Of a stretch of DNA of 14,903 nucleotides, positions 1-8,184 are shown piece by piece. Source of the DNA: JBFIHF01 sp964411125. GTDB lineage: Bacteria; Myxococcota_A; Bradymonadia; Bradymonadales; Bradymonadaceae. Made by a program: the position numbers and the translations under genes. Where the stretch lies: assembly GCA_964411125.1 (NCBI GenBank), contig CAYPJU010000112.1, positions 1 to 14,903 on the forward strand, in the 5' to 3' direction. How positions within the stretch are numbered: the stretch's first letter is position 1; each line of letters begins with the position of its first letter. The notes beneath the pieces were generated by a model that was not told the origin of the DNA, searched no databases, and worked only from the letters and a program-made list of their open reading frames with translations.

Positions 1-42
1 TAGCGGTGAGCGGGTAGCGGGTAGCGGTTCGAGGGTGGCGGT
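1..42. repeat. Left heptamer array (TAGCGGK units)
   Basis: Four adjacent 7-bp units are readable: TAGCGGT, GAGCGGG, TAGCGGG and TAGCGGT (1-28), followed by a degenerate GGCGGT at 37-42. The array probably extends left of the window. It is the reverse-complement counterpart of the CCGCTGA array at 487-590, so the two arrays bracket the four-helix-bundle gene as an inverted pair. Both arrays also share the variant TAGCGGTTCG, here at 22-31 on the plus strand and at 590-581 on the minus strand. Confidence 0.75.
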
Positions 43-117
43 ACGGCGAATAAGGTCTTGATTCGGGGTTCTCGGCGAGAGAGGGTGGGTGCGTTTGAAA
101 CCGAACGAGGGGTCAGA

Positions 118-480
118 ATGAGAAATCACAAGTCCTTGCGGGCGTTCCAGAACGCGGACGAACTCGCGCTTGAGATCTACCGTGCCACGGAAGGCTTCCC
201 GAGCGAGGAGCGGTACGGACTAACGTCACAATTGCGACGGGGCGCGGTGTCCGTGGCGTCCAACATCGTCGAAGGCAGCTCTCGCTCGTCCCAACGAGAC
301 TACCTTCGCTTTCTAGAGATCGCGCTCGGGTCCCTGCGCGAGATAGAATATCAATGGACCGTGGTCCGACGCCTCAACTTGGTCGATCCACAAACGGCAG
401 AAGCGATTGCATCAAAGATTGATTCTGCCGTCGCTCCGCTCGTCGGCCTCGTCAGGCAGATCTCCCGAAACCTGGATTGA
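118..480 (+). CDS. Four-helix-bundle protein (IVP / S23 family)
   Basis: A 120-residue protein of the four-helix-bundle family first found as ORFs in 23S rRNA intervening sequences (related to the Avd accessory protein of diversity-generating retroelements). Visible hallmarks are the FPSEERYGLTSQLRR segment (27-41), SVASNIVEG (45-53) and the following YLRFLEIALGSLREIE helix (62-77). Usual length for the family is about 115-125 residues, so it is complete. I chose ATG 118 because GAGGGG lies 5 nt upstream and the family normally begins a few residues before the first helix; an upstream TTG at 58 would add an atypical tail. No rRNA is present, so this is a free-standing copy. It lies between two inverted heptamer arrays and converges on glmS. 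Biochemical function of free-standing members is unknown; nucleic-acid binding is a family-level guess. Confidence 0.88.
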   Translation: MRNHKSLRAFQNADELALEIYRATEGFPSEERYGLTSQLRRGAVSVASNIVEGSSRSSQRDYLRFLEIALGSLREIEYQWTVVRRLNLVDPQTAEAIASKIDSAVAPLVGLVRQISRNLD

Positions 481-485
481 CCATA

Positions 486-2420
<1,935 letters not shown>

Positions 2421-2482
2421 GGGTTCTCCTGGTCTGGTCGTCGCCGCGTGCACGGGGACGCCGTCATTTCAACGTGACAGAT

Positions 2483-3820
2483 TCAAGGGGCCGGAGCACG
2501 GCCGACGATCGAAGCGCCGACGGTCGTGAACCTCGCCCCGAGAGAGTAACCATCGCGAACGTCATCTCCATCCGTGTCGACGTCGGCTCCTTCCGAGATC
2601 TGCTCCAGCAACCCGCAACCTTGGCGCGAACTGAGCAGTCGGCAACCCGAGAGCGGGTCGAATTGGCAATTCGTCTCGTCGGCCTGCGTCGCGACGCAGT
2701 CCCACTTGTCGTCGGCCGCCACGTAGGTGAACACCGATTTCTGCAAGCAGACGCAGGCCGTCGACGCTTCGTTCAGCGATTCGAAGAAGACGTCGCGGTC
2801 GAGAACGCCCGACAGCTCGCCGTCGGCGAGGGTGACGGTCCCGGCGGTCTGAAGGTCGGCGGGCGGCACGACGTTCGCGGTGATCGAGACGTCGCTCATC
2901 TTCAGTCGCACCTGGTCGAGCAGGCCAGGAAAGTAGAGCTCCATCGAGCCGCCGGTCGCCTTCAGGACGCCGTTTGAGACCGAAGCCTGCGCGAACGGCC
3001 ACAGCGCGTCCCCGTTGGGGTCGAAGCTGTCGGGGAGGATCTCGAACTGGCCGGTGCCGGCGAGGTTGTCCGTGTAGTCGGTGTCGTTGTCGCGTCCGAC
3101 GTACAGCGTCGCCGACAGGTCGGGATCGTTCATCGCGTTGGACCAGTCCGAAAACTCGAGCAGGTAGGCGAGGTCTCCGATGCTGATCGCGTCGGCGATC
3201 TGGGCGTTGATGTCGGCGCCCTGCGACGCGAGCAGCGCGGCGTAGAAACCGATCTGGTTGTCGAGGTCACCGTCGCCGTCGAAGTCGGTGCAGCAGGCGC
3301 CCTGCGCCGCGACCTCGACGAAGTCCATCAAACCGCCGGGCCCGAACTCGCCCATCGGGCACGTCGGATCGGTCGACGGATGGAAGCAGGCCTGGGGGGG
3401 GGCGTCGGGCTCGTCCACCATGTCCGCTACGTCTGTCCCCATGTCGACGGGGTCGGCGTCCGAGCCCATGTCACCGCCGTCGCACGCCGGGTTCCCGACG
3501 CTGACCAGCTCGATCCACTCGCCGCCGAGGCATTCCACGGTCTCTCCGCCGCACCCGTTTTCGTCGTACCCGTAGTCGCACGGTCCGCACTCGTCTTCGC
3601 AGGTCCGTCCGCGTGGCGAGATGGGCCCTTCCGGACAGCAGGAAGTCTCGCCGAGATCGGTGGGGTCCGTGGTGGAGCCTTCGTCGGTCCCCATGTCCGC
3701 GACCGTCGTCCCCGTATCGTCGGTCGGCGTCGAGCCGGCGCCGTTGTTGCCGGAGCACGCGACGCCCCCGGCGGCGAGGAGAAGCGCGGCGAGGAGAACG
3801 GGATGGGTACGGTCGAACAT
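2483..3820 (-). CDS. Lipoprotein with acidic linker and Asp-rich calcium-type motifs
   Basis: A 445-residue exported lipoprotein of unknown function. Residues 1-22 form a lipoprotein signal: Arg4, a hydrophobic stretch, then GVAC with Cys22 as lipidation site. Residues 23-70 are a Thr/Asp/Gly-rich linker. A Cys-rich segment (CCPEGPISPRGRTCEDECGPC) and a second Asp/Met-rich linker follow. The body contains DFDGDGDLDN after a Cys-Cys pair (about 175-190) and, near the C-terminus, DVDTDGDDVRDG; these Asp runs resemble calcium-binding loops of thrombospondin type 3 or EF-hand type. I recognise this general architecture from Myxococcota surface lipoproteins but no named family. Ser at +2 after Cys22 would fit outer-membrane sorting under the enterobacterial Lol rule. 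No clear Shine-Dalgarno precedes ATG 3820. A 9-G run at 3394-3402 lies within the gene. Confidence 0.8.
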   Translation of the reverse strand: MFDRTHPVLLAALLLAAGGVACSGNNGAGSTPTDDTGTTVADMGTDEGSTTDPTDLGETSCCPEGPISPRGRTCEDECGPCDYGYDENGCGGETVECLGGEWIELVSVGNPACDGGDMGSDADPVDMGTDVADMVDEPDAPPQACFHPSTDPTCPMGEFGPGGLMDFVEVAAQGACCTDFDGDGDLDNQIGFYAALLASQGADINAQIADAISIGDLAYLLEFSDWSNAMNDPDLSATLYVGRDNDTDYTDNLAGTGQFEILPDSFDPNGDALWPFAQASVSNGVLKATGGSMELYFPGLLDQVRLKMSDVSITANVVPPADLQTAGTVTLADGELSGVLDRDVFFESLNEASTACVCLQKSVFTYVAADDKWDCVATQADETNCQFDPLSGCRLLSSRQGCGLLEQISEGADVDTDGDDVRDGYSLGARFTTVGASIVGRAPAP

Positions 3821-3918
3821 GGGAGGACTCTGGGGCTTCGGCTCTCGAAAGCGCGCAATCTAGCTGGTGGGCCGGTCACGCGCAAATGGTGGGCATCACG
3901 CAGAACGGCCGCGACTCC

Positions 3919-4305
3919 TCAGAACATCTGACCACAGTCGCTCGCGACGACCACCATCCCGGTGGTCACGACGCACGAATCCGCGAACGGCAAGCACGCG
4001 ACGTCGATGTGGGAGGAGGGTCCGCAACCCTCTACCGTGATGCGATACCCGGGGACGGACCAGTGGTCGCCGCAGCCGATCGGATACTTGACGTCATCGT
4101 CCGACGAGACGTCGGTGACGGCGCCGCCAGGGCAGTGCTCCGCGAGGTAGGTGCTGGCCAGTTCTCGCGCCTCGATCCGGGTGAGGACGGAGCGAGCCCC
4201 GGCGAGGAGGAGGAGGGCGGCGATTCCGAGACCGGCGACGACCGCGAGACCGATGAGGGCCTTCCGGAGGAGCGAGGACCGCTTTTGCTGGGTCGGTTCG
4301 TTCAT
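3919..4305 (-). CDS. Small membrane-anchored six-cysteine protein
   Basis: A 128-residue protein of unrecognised family. A short basic N-terminus (KRSSLLRK) precedes one hydrophobic segment at about 16-37, predicting an N-in membrane anchor with the rest outside the cytoplasm. The exported part has six cysteines (58, 78, 94, 104, 111, 124), an even number suited to disulfides, with GCGDHW (77-82) and VEGCGPSSHID (91-101) as its most distinctive stretches. I chose ATG 4305 because it sits directly before the anchor; the reading frame stays open upstream to 4419 but that Arg/Pro-rich extension looks non-coding. Shine-Dalgarno is poor for either. It is transcribed away from the transposase-like gene and toward the lipoprotein gene 98 bp downstream. 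Real gene likely, function unknown. Confidence 0.65.
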   Translation of the reverse strand: MNEPTQQKRSSLLRKALIGLAVVAGLGIAALLLLAGARSVLTRIEARELASTYLAEHCPGGAVTDVSSDDDVKYPIGCGDHWSVPGYRITVEGCGPSSHIDVACLPFADSCVVTTGMVVVASDCGQMF

Positions 4306-4560
4306 GGGCGGGTCGGGCTCAGGAGCTCGAAGGGGCGTCTTTTCGCGACGAGGAGTCTTGATAGCTTCCCGGCGTCGACGATGAAAGCGATTCGAACAGT
4401 TCCGGGGGAAATCGAACATCTTCGCAAGGCGGGAGGTTGCGCATCATCGCAGGAAATGGGCACTTCCGGGCGCCGCTCAACTATTTTCGCAACGGAAGAC
4501 GCGAGCTGCCGATAACGAGGTGATGGACCCGTGGGGGGTCCCCCGCTCCCGAGGCTACAG
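4306..4560. other. Divergent intergenic region
   Basis: Separates the minus-strand membrane protein from the plus-strand transposase-like gene and should hold promoters for both. I see no convincing -35/-10 pair. CTTCCG and CGGAAG form a possible wide hairpin across about 4462-4498, and GGGGGGTCCCCC at about 4533-4544 is a short palindrome close to the transposase-like start. Confidence 0.4.
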
Positions 4561-5463
4561 ATGACAGCTCCCGTACCGAGACCAGGAAACGAATCGATCG
4601 CCGGCCGCCGCGACGCCTGCAAAGGAATGCCGTACTACGTGCCGACGCCCGCGCGTCGCAACGCGCTCGGCTACCTCGTCGCACGCTTCGCCCGCATACA
4701 CGGCCTGGGAGTGAGCAGTGTCGTGATGTTGGACAACGTCTGGTATCTGAGCGTGAACGACGCACCTCAGAGCCGGCTCTCCGCCTTCCTGCGCGACGTC
4801 AACGCGCGTTATGCCGAGTTTCACCACGCGCGTTACGGAACCTCTGGCAAGATCGTTTCGGCCGGGCCGCCAGGCAAAGCCGTCGTCCTCGACTCGGAGG
4901 CCCAGATGGAAGCGCTCGTTCGACGCGTCACCGCGCCGGTCGACCTCGGCTGGGTCGACGCCGTCGCCGACTGGCCGGGCGTACTCTTCACCCCCGAAGA
5001 CGTCGGCGCCCTCGTGACGTACCGTCGTCCGGTCGAGTTACGGCACTTCACCTCCTATCGCGAGGCCGAATCCGTGCGCGTCTCCCCGACGCTCCACGAC
5101 CGCGGCCGACCGCATCGCAGCATCGCGCGTGATTTCAAGCGGACCCGCAAAGCGCGCGTCGCCGCGCTGCTCGCCGCACGCCCTCCCGGCACGAGATGCT
5201 GCGGAGCGGACGCGATCTTGAACGCTGGGTTCGACCGGCCGGCGCCACTGCACGAACGTCGACCCGGCAACGGCGCGCGAGACCTCGTCCTCGCGAACGA
5301 CGACAGCACGCGTAGACGCGCCGAGCGCGCGATCGCGAGCTTTCGTGCCGAGCACCGAGCTTGTTTCGATCGGTGGGTGCAGGACCACGTCTACGTCGAC
5401 GACTGGCCCCCCGGCACCGACTACCACCACAACATCCATGGCTTTCCGCTGCGCCCTGGCTAG
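4561..5463 (+). CDS. REP-associated/Y1 transposase-like protein lacking catalytic residues
   Basis: A 300-residue homologue of the long Y1/RAYT-type transposases common in Myxococcota and relatives. The match runs end to end. There is an N-terminal segment YYVPTPARRNALGYLVARFA (25-44). The core position normally reading SNHYHLVVTD here reads DNVWYLSVND (58-67). The helix normally reading VYTLTNPVAAGLV reads VRRVTAPVDLGWV (120-132), followed by DWPGV (137-141). A C-terminal FDRPAP segment and a PPGTDYHHNIHG tail correspond to the family's PAGTY ending. Both HUH histidines (replaced by V60 and Y62) and the expected tyrosine (R121) are missing, so single-strand nicking by the usual chemistry is not expected. 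The frame is intact, which argues against a fresh pseudogene. Start 4561 has GAGG 6 nt upstream; ATG 4531 and 4627 are alternatives. An inverted pair of palindromic repeats lies 330-500 bp downstream. The family match is by recalled sequence pattern only. Confidence 0.75.
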   Translation: MTAPVPRPGNESIAGRRDACKGMPYYVPTPARRNALGYLVARFARIHGLGVSSVVMLDNVWYLSVNDAPQSRLSAFLRDVNARYAEFHHARYGTSGKIVSAGPPGKAVVLDSEAQMEALVRRVTAPVDLGWVDAVADWPGVLFTPEDVGALVTYRRPVELRHFTSYREAESVRVSPTLHDRGRPHRSIARDFKRTRKARVAALLAARPPGTRCCGADAILNAGFDRPAPLHERRPGNGARDLVLANDDSTRRRAERAIASFRAEHRACFDRWVQDHVYVDDWPPGTDYHHNIHGFPLRPG

Positions 5464-5788
5464 CGGTTCACGTCCATGACGGAGGCGTCACCCTCCGTGT
5501 CCCCCCGTCTCTTTCGATCGCGGTCCCGTCGCGAGATGCACCCGTGCGCCCGCTCCTCCCCGGTGCGGCAAAAGACGGTCATTTCACGCCCCCAATCCCG
5601 TCGAAACCACGTCTCCAACCCCCGATTCTGCCAGCCATCCCCCCACTCCTGGTGTTTTCCCGCCCGAAATCAATCCGTGAGGGACTGCCTCCGGCGACCT
5701 GGTAGTGCGCCCCCGGCGCCTCGTCGCGGCGGTCGAAAACTGTGGCGAGCGGGCGCATGGGGAGGGCGCGAGGGGCGTAGCAGATACC

Positions 5789-5829
5789 GTGGGGCTTTGC
5801 CCCCACCTCACCAAGGATTGCATCCTTGG
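5789..5829 (-). repeat. Two-hairpin dispersed repeat, copy A
   Basis: Two adjacent stem-loops: GTGGGGC-TTT-GCCCCCAC (5789-5806, one bulged C) and CCAAGGA-TTGCA-TCCTTGG (5811-5829, perfect 7-bp stem). Read on the minus strand this has the same plan as copies B and C: a CCA...TGG hairpin, a TG-G linker, then a G-rich hairpin closed by a GCAAAGCCCC or GCGAAGCCC loop. The stems differ in sequence but covary, which points to structure being what is kept. Confidence 0.6.
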
Positions 5830-5911
5830 AACCGCGAACATCTTGTGGCGGGGCGTGGCAACTCGTTGATGTAGCTCGAAATCAGCCGTTAGACCCAGAG
5901 ATAAACTTCGG

Positions 5912-5975
5912 GGTCCAGGGGAGCAGGGGAGCATCCCCTGGTGGGTTTGGGCGAAGCCCAAAGGCCCCCTTTTCC
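5912..5975 (+). repeat. Two-hairpin dispersed repeat, copy B
   Basis: Hairpin 1 is CAGGGGA-GCA-TCCCCTG (5924-5940), with a duplicated CAGGGGAG arm just before it at 5916-5923. Hairpin 2 is TTTGGGC-GAA-GCCCAAA (5946-5962). A GGCCCCCTTTT tail follows. A 27-nt stretch (5935-5961) is identical, in inverted orientation, to 14862-14888 at the window's right end. Copy A lies about 80 bp to the left in the opposite orientation, giving an inverted pair. Confidence 0.85.
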
Positions 5976-5992
5976 GACAGCATCCAGCGGCA

Positions 5993-6288
5993 CGCCCCCC
6001 CCCGAAGGCGAGGCCTTCGGATGGGCGAGCGACGCCTCAGGTGTCGGGATCAGTGGCATGCCCATCCGAACGCCCCCCCGAAGGCGAGGCCTTCGGATGG
6101 GCGAGCGACGCCTCAGGTGTCGGGATCNNNNNNNNNNNNNNNNNNNNNNNNNNNNNNNNNNNNNNNNNNNNNNNNNNNNNNNNNNNNNNNNNNNNNNNNN
6201 NNNNNNNNNNNNNNNNNNNNNNNNNNNGGATGGGCGAGCGACGCCTCAGGTGTCGGGATCAGTGGCATGCCCATCCGAACGCGAGGAC
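5993..6288. repeat. 76-bp tandem array overlapping a gene 3' end
   Basis: Two near-identical units are readable left of the gap (GAAGGCG at 6004 and 6080, period 76), and part of a third right of it (from 6228). Each unit contains a C-tract of varying length (nine Cs at 5995-6003, seven at 6073-6079), a perfect 8-bp hairpin CCGAAGGC-GAG-GCCTTCGG, and an 11-bp inverted repeat whose arms are TTCGGATGGGC and GCCCATCCGAA. Read on the minus strand each unit repeats the last codons and stop of the neighbouring DUF1963 gene (F-G-W-A-C-H-stop). True copy number is hidden by the Ns. Confidence 0.85.
6128..6227. other. Assembly gap (100 N)
   Basis: Exactly 100 unknown bases inside the tandem array. 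The round number suggests a scaffold placeholder rather than a measured size. Flanking units are out of register with the 76-bp period (133 bp between equivalent positions 6095 and 6228), as expected if the real length differs. Confidence 0.97.
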
Positions 6289-6984
6289 TTCGGGATGGGC
6301 GGGGCAACGGCTGAGATGTCCGGCACCGACGTCTCCGAACATGAACGGGACGTTGTCGTTCGAGTCGATCTGGAAGACGTATTTCATCTGGGCGCCGCAC
6401 TCGCGACAGTCGGGGTATTCGACCCCCTGAACCCACGCCGGCCAGCCGCCGAGCTTGTCGCCTACTACGGGCAGGCCCGATTCGATCAGTTGGTCAGAGG
6501 TTTCGTCGTCGAGCTCGACGCCCAGCGCGTAGTCGGCTTCTTCCCAGTTGGGGATGTCATCGTGCGGCGTCCAGCCGGTGACGAGGCGGGGGGCGTGCGG
6601 TTCGTCGGGACCGGCCGCGTCGTCGCGCGAGGGGGCGGAGGGGTCGGGGACCCAGCGTGCGACGACGCTCTTCGCGTAGGGGAAGTAAGCCTCGCAGTCG
6701 ACCTCGCAGAGAGGGTCGGAGTTGGTGCAGTAGAAGAGCTGGAGGAGTCCTTCCGAGCCGAACTGCTCTTGCGCGGGCTTCGGGATGGAGCCGAGGTCGA
6801 GCTGGAGAAACAGTTGAAGGCGTCCTCCGCAGTTCTCGCACAGCGGCCACTCCTCGTCGGCGGCGAGCCAGGGGCGTCCGCCGAACTTCGTGGCGCCGAG
6901 CTCACCGTCACGTTCCTCGACGGTGGGGATGTAGGCGGTTCGTACGTGCGGGACGAGTTCTTTGGGGATTTCCGGGTCGGACAT
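6259..6984 (-). CDS. DUF1963 (YwqG-like) protein
   Basis: A 241-residue cytoplasmic protein of the DUF1963/YwqG family, whose function is not established (some relatives sit near SMI1/KNR4-type genes). Family features seen are FGGRPWL with EEWPLCENCGG (C49, C52), LQLFLQLDL, GLLQLFYCTN, then near the end CRECG (C193, C196), YVFQIDSNDNVPFMFGDVG and the characteristic ending CPAHPEVLAFGWACH. The paired CxxC motifs suggest metal binding, by inference. Start 6984 has GGAGG 5 nt upstream; the frame remains open to 7191 but the extension has no family similarity. The stop codon lies inside the first unit of a tandem array that repeats the gene's own last codons. It is divergent from the FKBP gene, with a 127-bp shared upstream region. 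Confidence 0.85.
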   Translation of the reverse strand: MSDPEIPKELVPHVRTAYIPTVEERDGELGATKFGGRPWLAADEEWPLCENCGGRLQLFLQLDLGSIPKPAQEQFGSEGLLQLFYCTNSDPLCEVDCEAYFPYAKSVVARWVPDPSAPSRDDAAGPDEPHAPRLVTGWTPHDDIPNWEEADYALGVELDDETSDQLIESGLPVVGDKLGGWPAWVQGVEYPDCRECGAQMKYVFQIDSNDNVPFMFGDVGAGHLSRCPAHPEVLAFGWACH

Positions 6985-7111
6985 GGGAGCCTCCAGGGGC
7001 GTAGTGCAAACATCACAACGGCCTATCACGCCGGGTGGGATCGACACGACGAAATTTAGATCCAACCAGGGTCGGTTTCGTTGAAAGACTCGAACCCAAC
7101 CTGGAGCCCCC

Positions 7112-8023
7112 ATGATTCGGCCGCGAAACCTCGTCCTCCCGCCCCTGCTCTCCATCGGCTTTCTGCTGCTGATCTGCGTGGGCGTCGCCATGCTCTGGAC
7201 GTGTCCGGAGCCGCCCGAGGAACCTCTCGTCGGCCCGGTCGAAGTTCCGCAGTCGTTGCTGGCGGTCGAGGACGTTCCGGAGCGCTACGAGGGTACGTTT
7301 CGCTGGGACGGCGACCAGGCGGCCGACGAACAGCACGTGGTGCTGACGGTGGAAGACGTCAACGAAGTGGAGGGTTTGTTGGTGGCGACGGGGCGCGGCA
7401 CGTACACGATTCGGCAGCATCGAGCGATCGAGTTTTCGTTTCGGATCGAGATCGATCCGGTGTCGGGCGAGTTCGTGATGTGGGAATCCGCTCCCGATGT
7501 CTCGGCTGGCTTCGTCACCGACGGTCGTCACAAGGCGTACGTGTTCGATGGGCTCGACGTCGTCGAGGCTCGCTGGCACGGGGACGACGGGGCGATGGGG
7601 AGCCTCTCGTTGCGCGCCACCGAAGAGCGCGTCGCGCCCGAGGTCGCCCCGCGGCTCACGGAGCGTCCCCCGGCCGATGCGATGACTCTGCCTGGTGGTG
7701 TTCGGCTCGATCTTCGACATCGGGGACCGCGCCAGAAGTGCATGGCGGGCGGCGACGATCGCGCCCGCGTGTACTACGAAGGATGGAACGCCGGGGGCGT
7801 CTTCGACAGCGCCTGGGAACGCGGACGTCCGGCGACCTTCTCCCCCAGCCAGGTCATCCCGGGTTTCGCGTCCGCGCTACTCGTACTGTGCGAAGGCGAT
7901 TTCGCCCGCGTCTGGATTCCCGCCGAGCAGGCCTACGGGAGCGACCCCGGCGCGGGACGGATCGCAGGGGACCTCGTTTTCGACGTCGAGGTCGAAGCGA
8001 TTCTTCCCCGCCGCACGCTCTGA
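7112..8023 (+). CDS. Membrane-anchored FKBP-type peptidyl-prolyl isomerase
   Basis: A 303-residue protein with one N-terminal hydrophobic segment (about 8-28) that would anchor it in the inner membrane with the remainder in the periplasm. Residues 30-205 form a domain I do not recognise. Residues about 208-300 are an FKBP domain that isomerises Xaa-Pro bonds: VYYEGW (220-225), VFDS with Phe231 and Asp232, FSPSQVIPGF, AYGS with Tyr275, and LVFDVEV (288-294). The residues lining the FKBP active site are present, with Phe in place of the pocket Trp, a common substitution. GGAG lies 5 nt before ATG 7112. No terminator is obvious in the 160 bp before the next gene. A role in folding of exported proteins fits the anchor and the lipoprotein-rich neighbourhood, but this is inference. 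Confidence 0.87.
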   Translation: MIRPRNLVLPPLLSIGFLLLICVGVAMLWTCPEPPEEPLVGPVEVPQSLLAVEDVPERYEGTFRWDGDQAADEQHVVLTVEDVNEVEGLLVATGRGTYTIRQHRAIEFSFRIEIDPVSGEFVMWESAPDVSAGFVTDGRHKAYVFDGLDVVEARWHGDDGAMGSLSLRATEERVAPEVAPRLTERPPADAMTLPGGVRLDLRHRGPRQKCMAGGDDRARVYYEGWNAGGVFDSAWERGRPATFSPSQVIPGFASALLVLCEGDFARVWIPAEQAYGSDPGAGRIAGDLVFDVEVEAILPRRTL

Positions 8024-8125
8024 CCGCGACGCCGTGCCGCTACCCGCGACCTTCCGCCGGCCGGCTTCGACGAAGTCCGCATGACGCTCGCTCGACGCCC
8101 ATCCGCCTCGCGAACACCGGCGATC

Positions 8126-8154
8126 TTGGATCGCGATTGGTGTCTCGATAGGTT
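8126..8154 (+). promoter_or_regulatory. Weak promoter-like site upstream of lipoprotein gene
   Basis: TTGGAT (8126-8131), a 17-nt spacer and TAGGTT (8149-8154) resemble a weak sigma-70-type promoter located about 30 bp before the TTG start of the next gene. It could equally be chance in this sequence. Confidence 0.25.
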
Positions 8155-8184
8155 TGGGGAGCGTTCAGCCACCAGGGGACAATC

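Larger units (their letters stand above)
5464..6258. other. Gene-poor repeat region
   Basis: Nearly 800 bases with no supported gene. 5464-5785 shows no recognisable feature. 5789-5829 and 5912-5975 hold two inverted copies of a two-hairpin repeat, and 5993-6258 holds a 76-bp tandem array broken by an assembly gap. Open frames here are short, low-complexity and follow the repeats or cross the Ns, so I do not call them. The position after a transposase-like gene suggests an accumulation zone for repeats. Confidence 0.7.

Noticed and set aside
2421..2482. glmS ribozyme upstream of glmS
   Set aside because: The 62-bp gap is too short, follows another gene closely and lacks the ribozyme's conserved elements.
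4381..4515. Possible 44-codon gene before the transposase-like gene
   Set aside because: No ribosome binding site, no recognisable sequence, and it ends before the next gene without sign of translational coupling.
5579..5961. Minus-strand frames across copies A and B of the two-hairpin repeat
   Set aside because: They are made largely of repeat sequence, lack ribosome binding sites and show no protein family.
5993..6288. CRISPR or integron-type array
   Set aside because: Units are contiguous 76-bp tandem copies without variable spacers, and no cas or integrase gene is present.
5941..7059. Plus-strand open frame running through the tandem array, the Ns and DUF1963
   Set aside because: It crosses the assembly gap and is antisense to a recognised gene; the array part is out of codon phase because 76 is not a multiple of 3.
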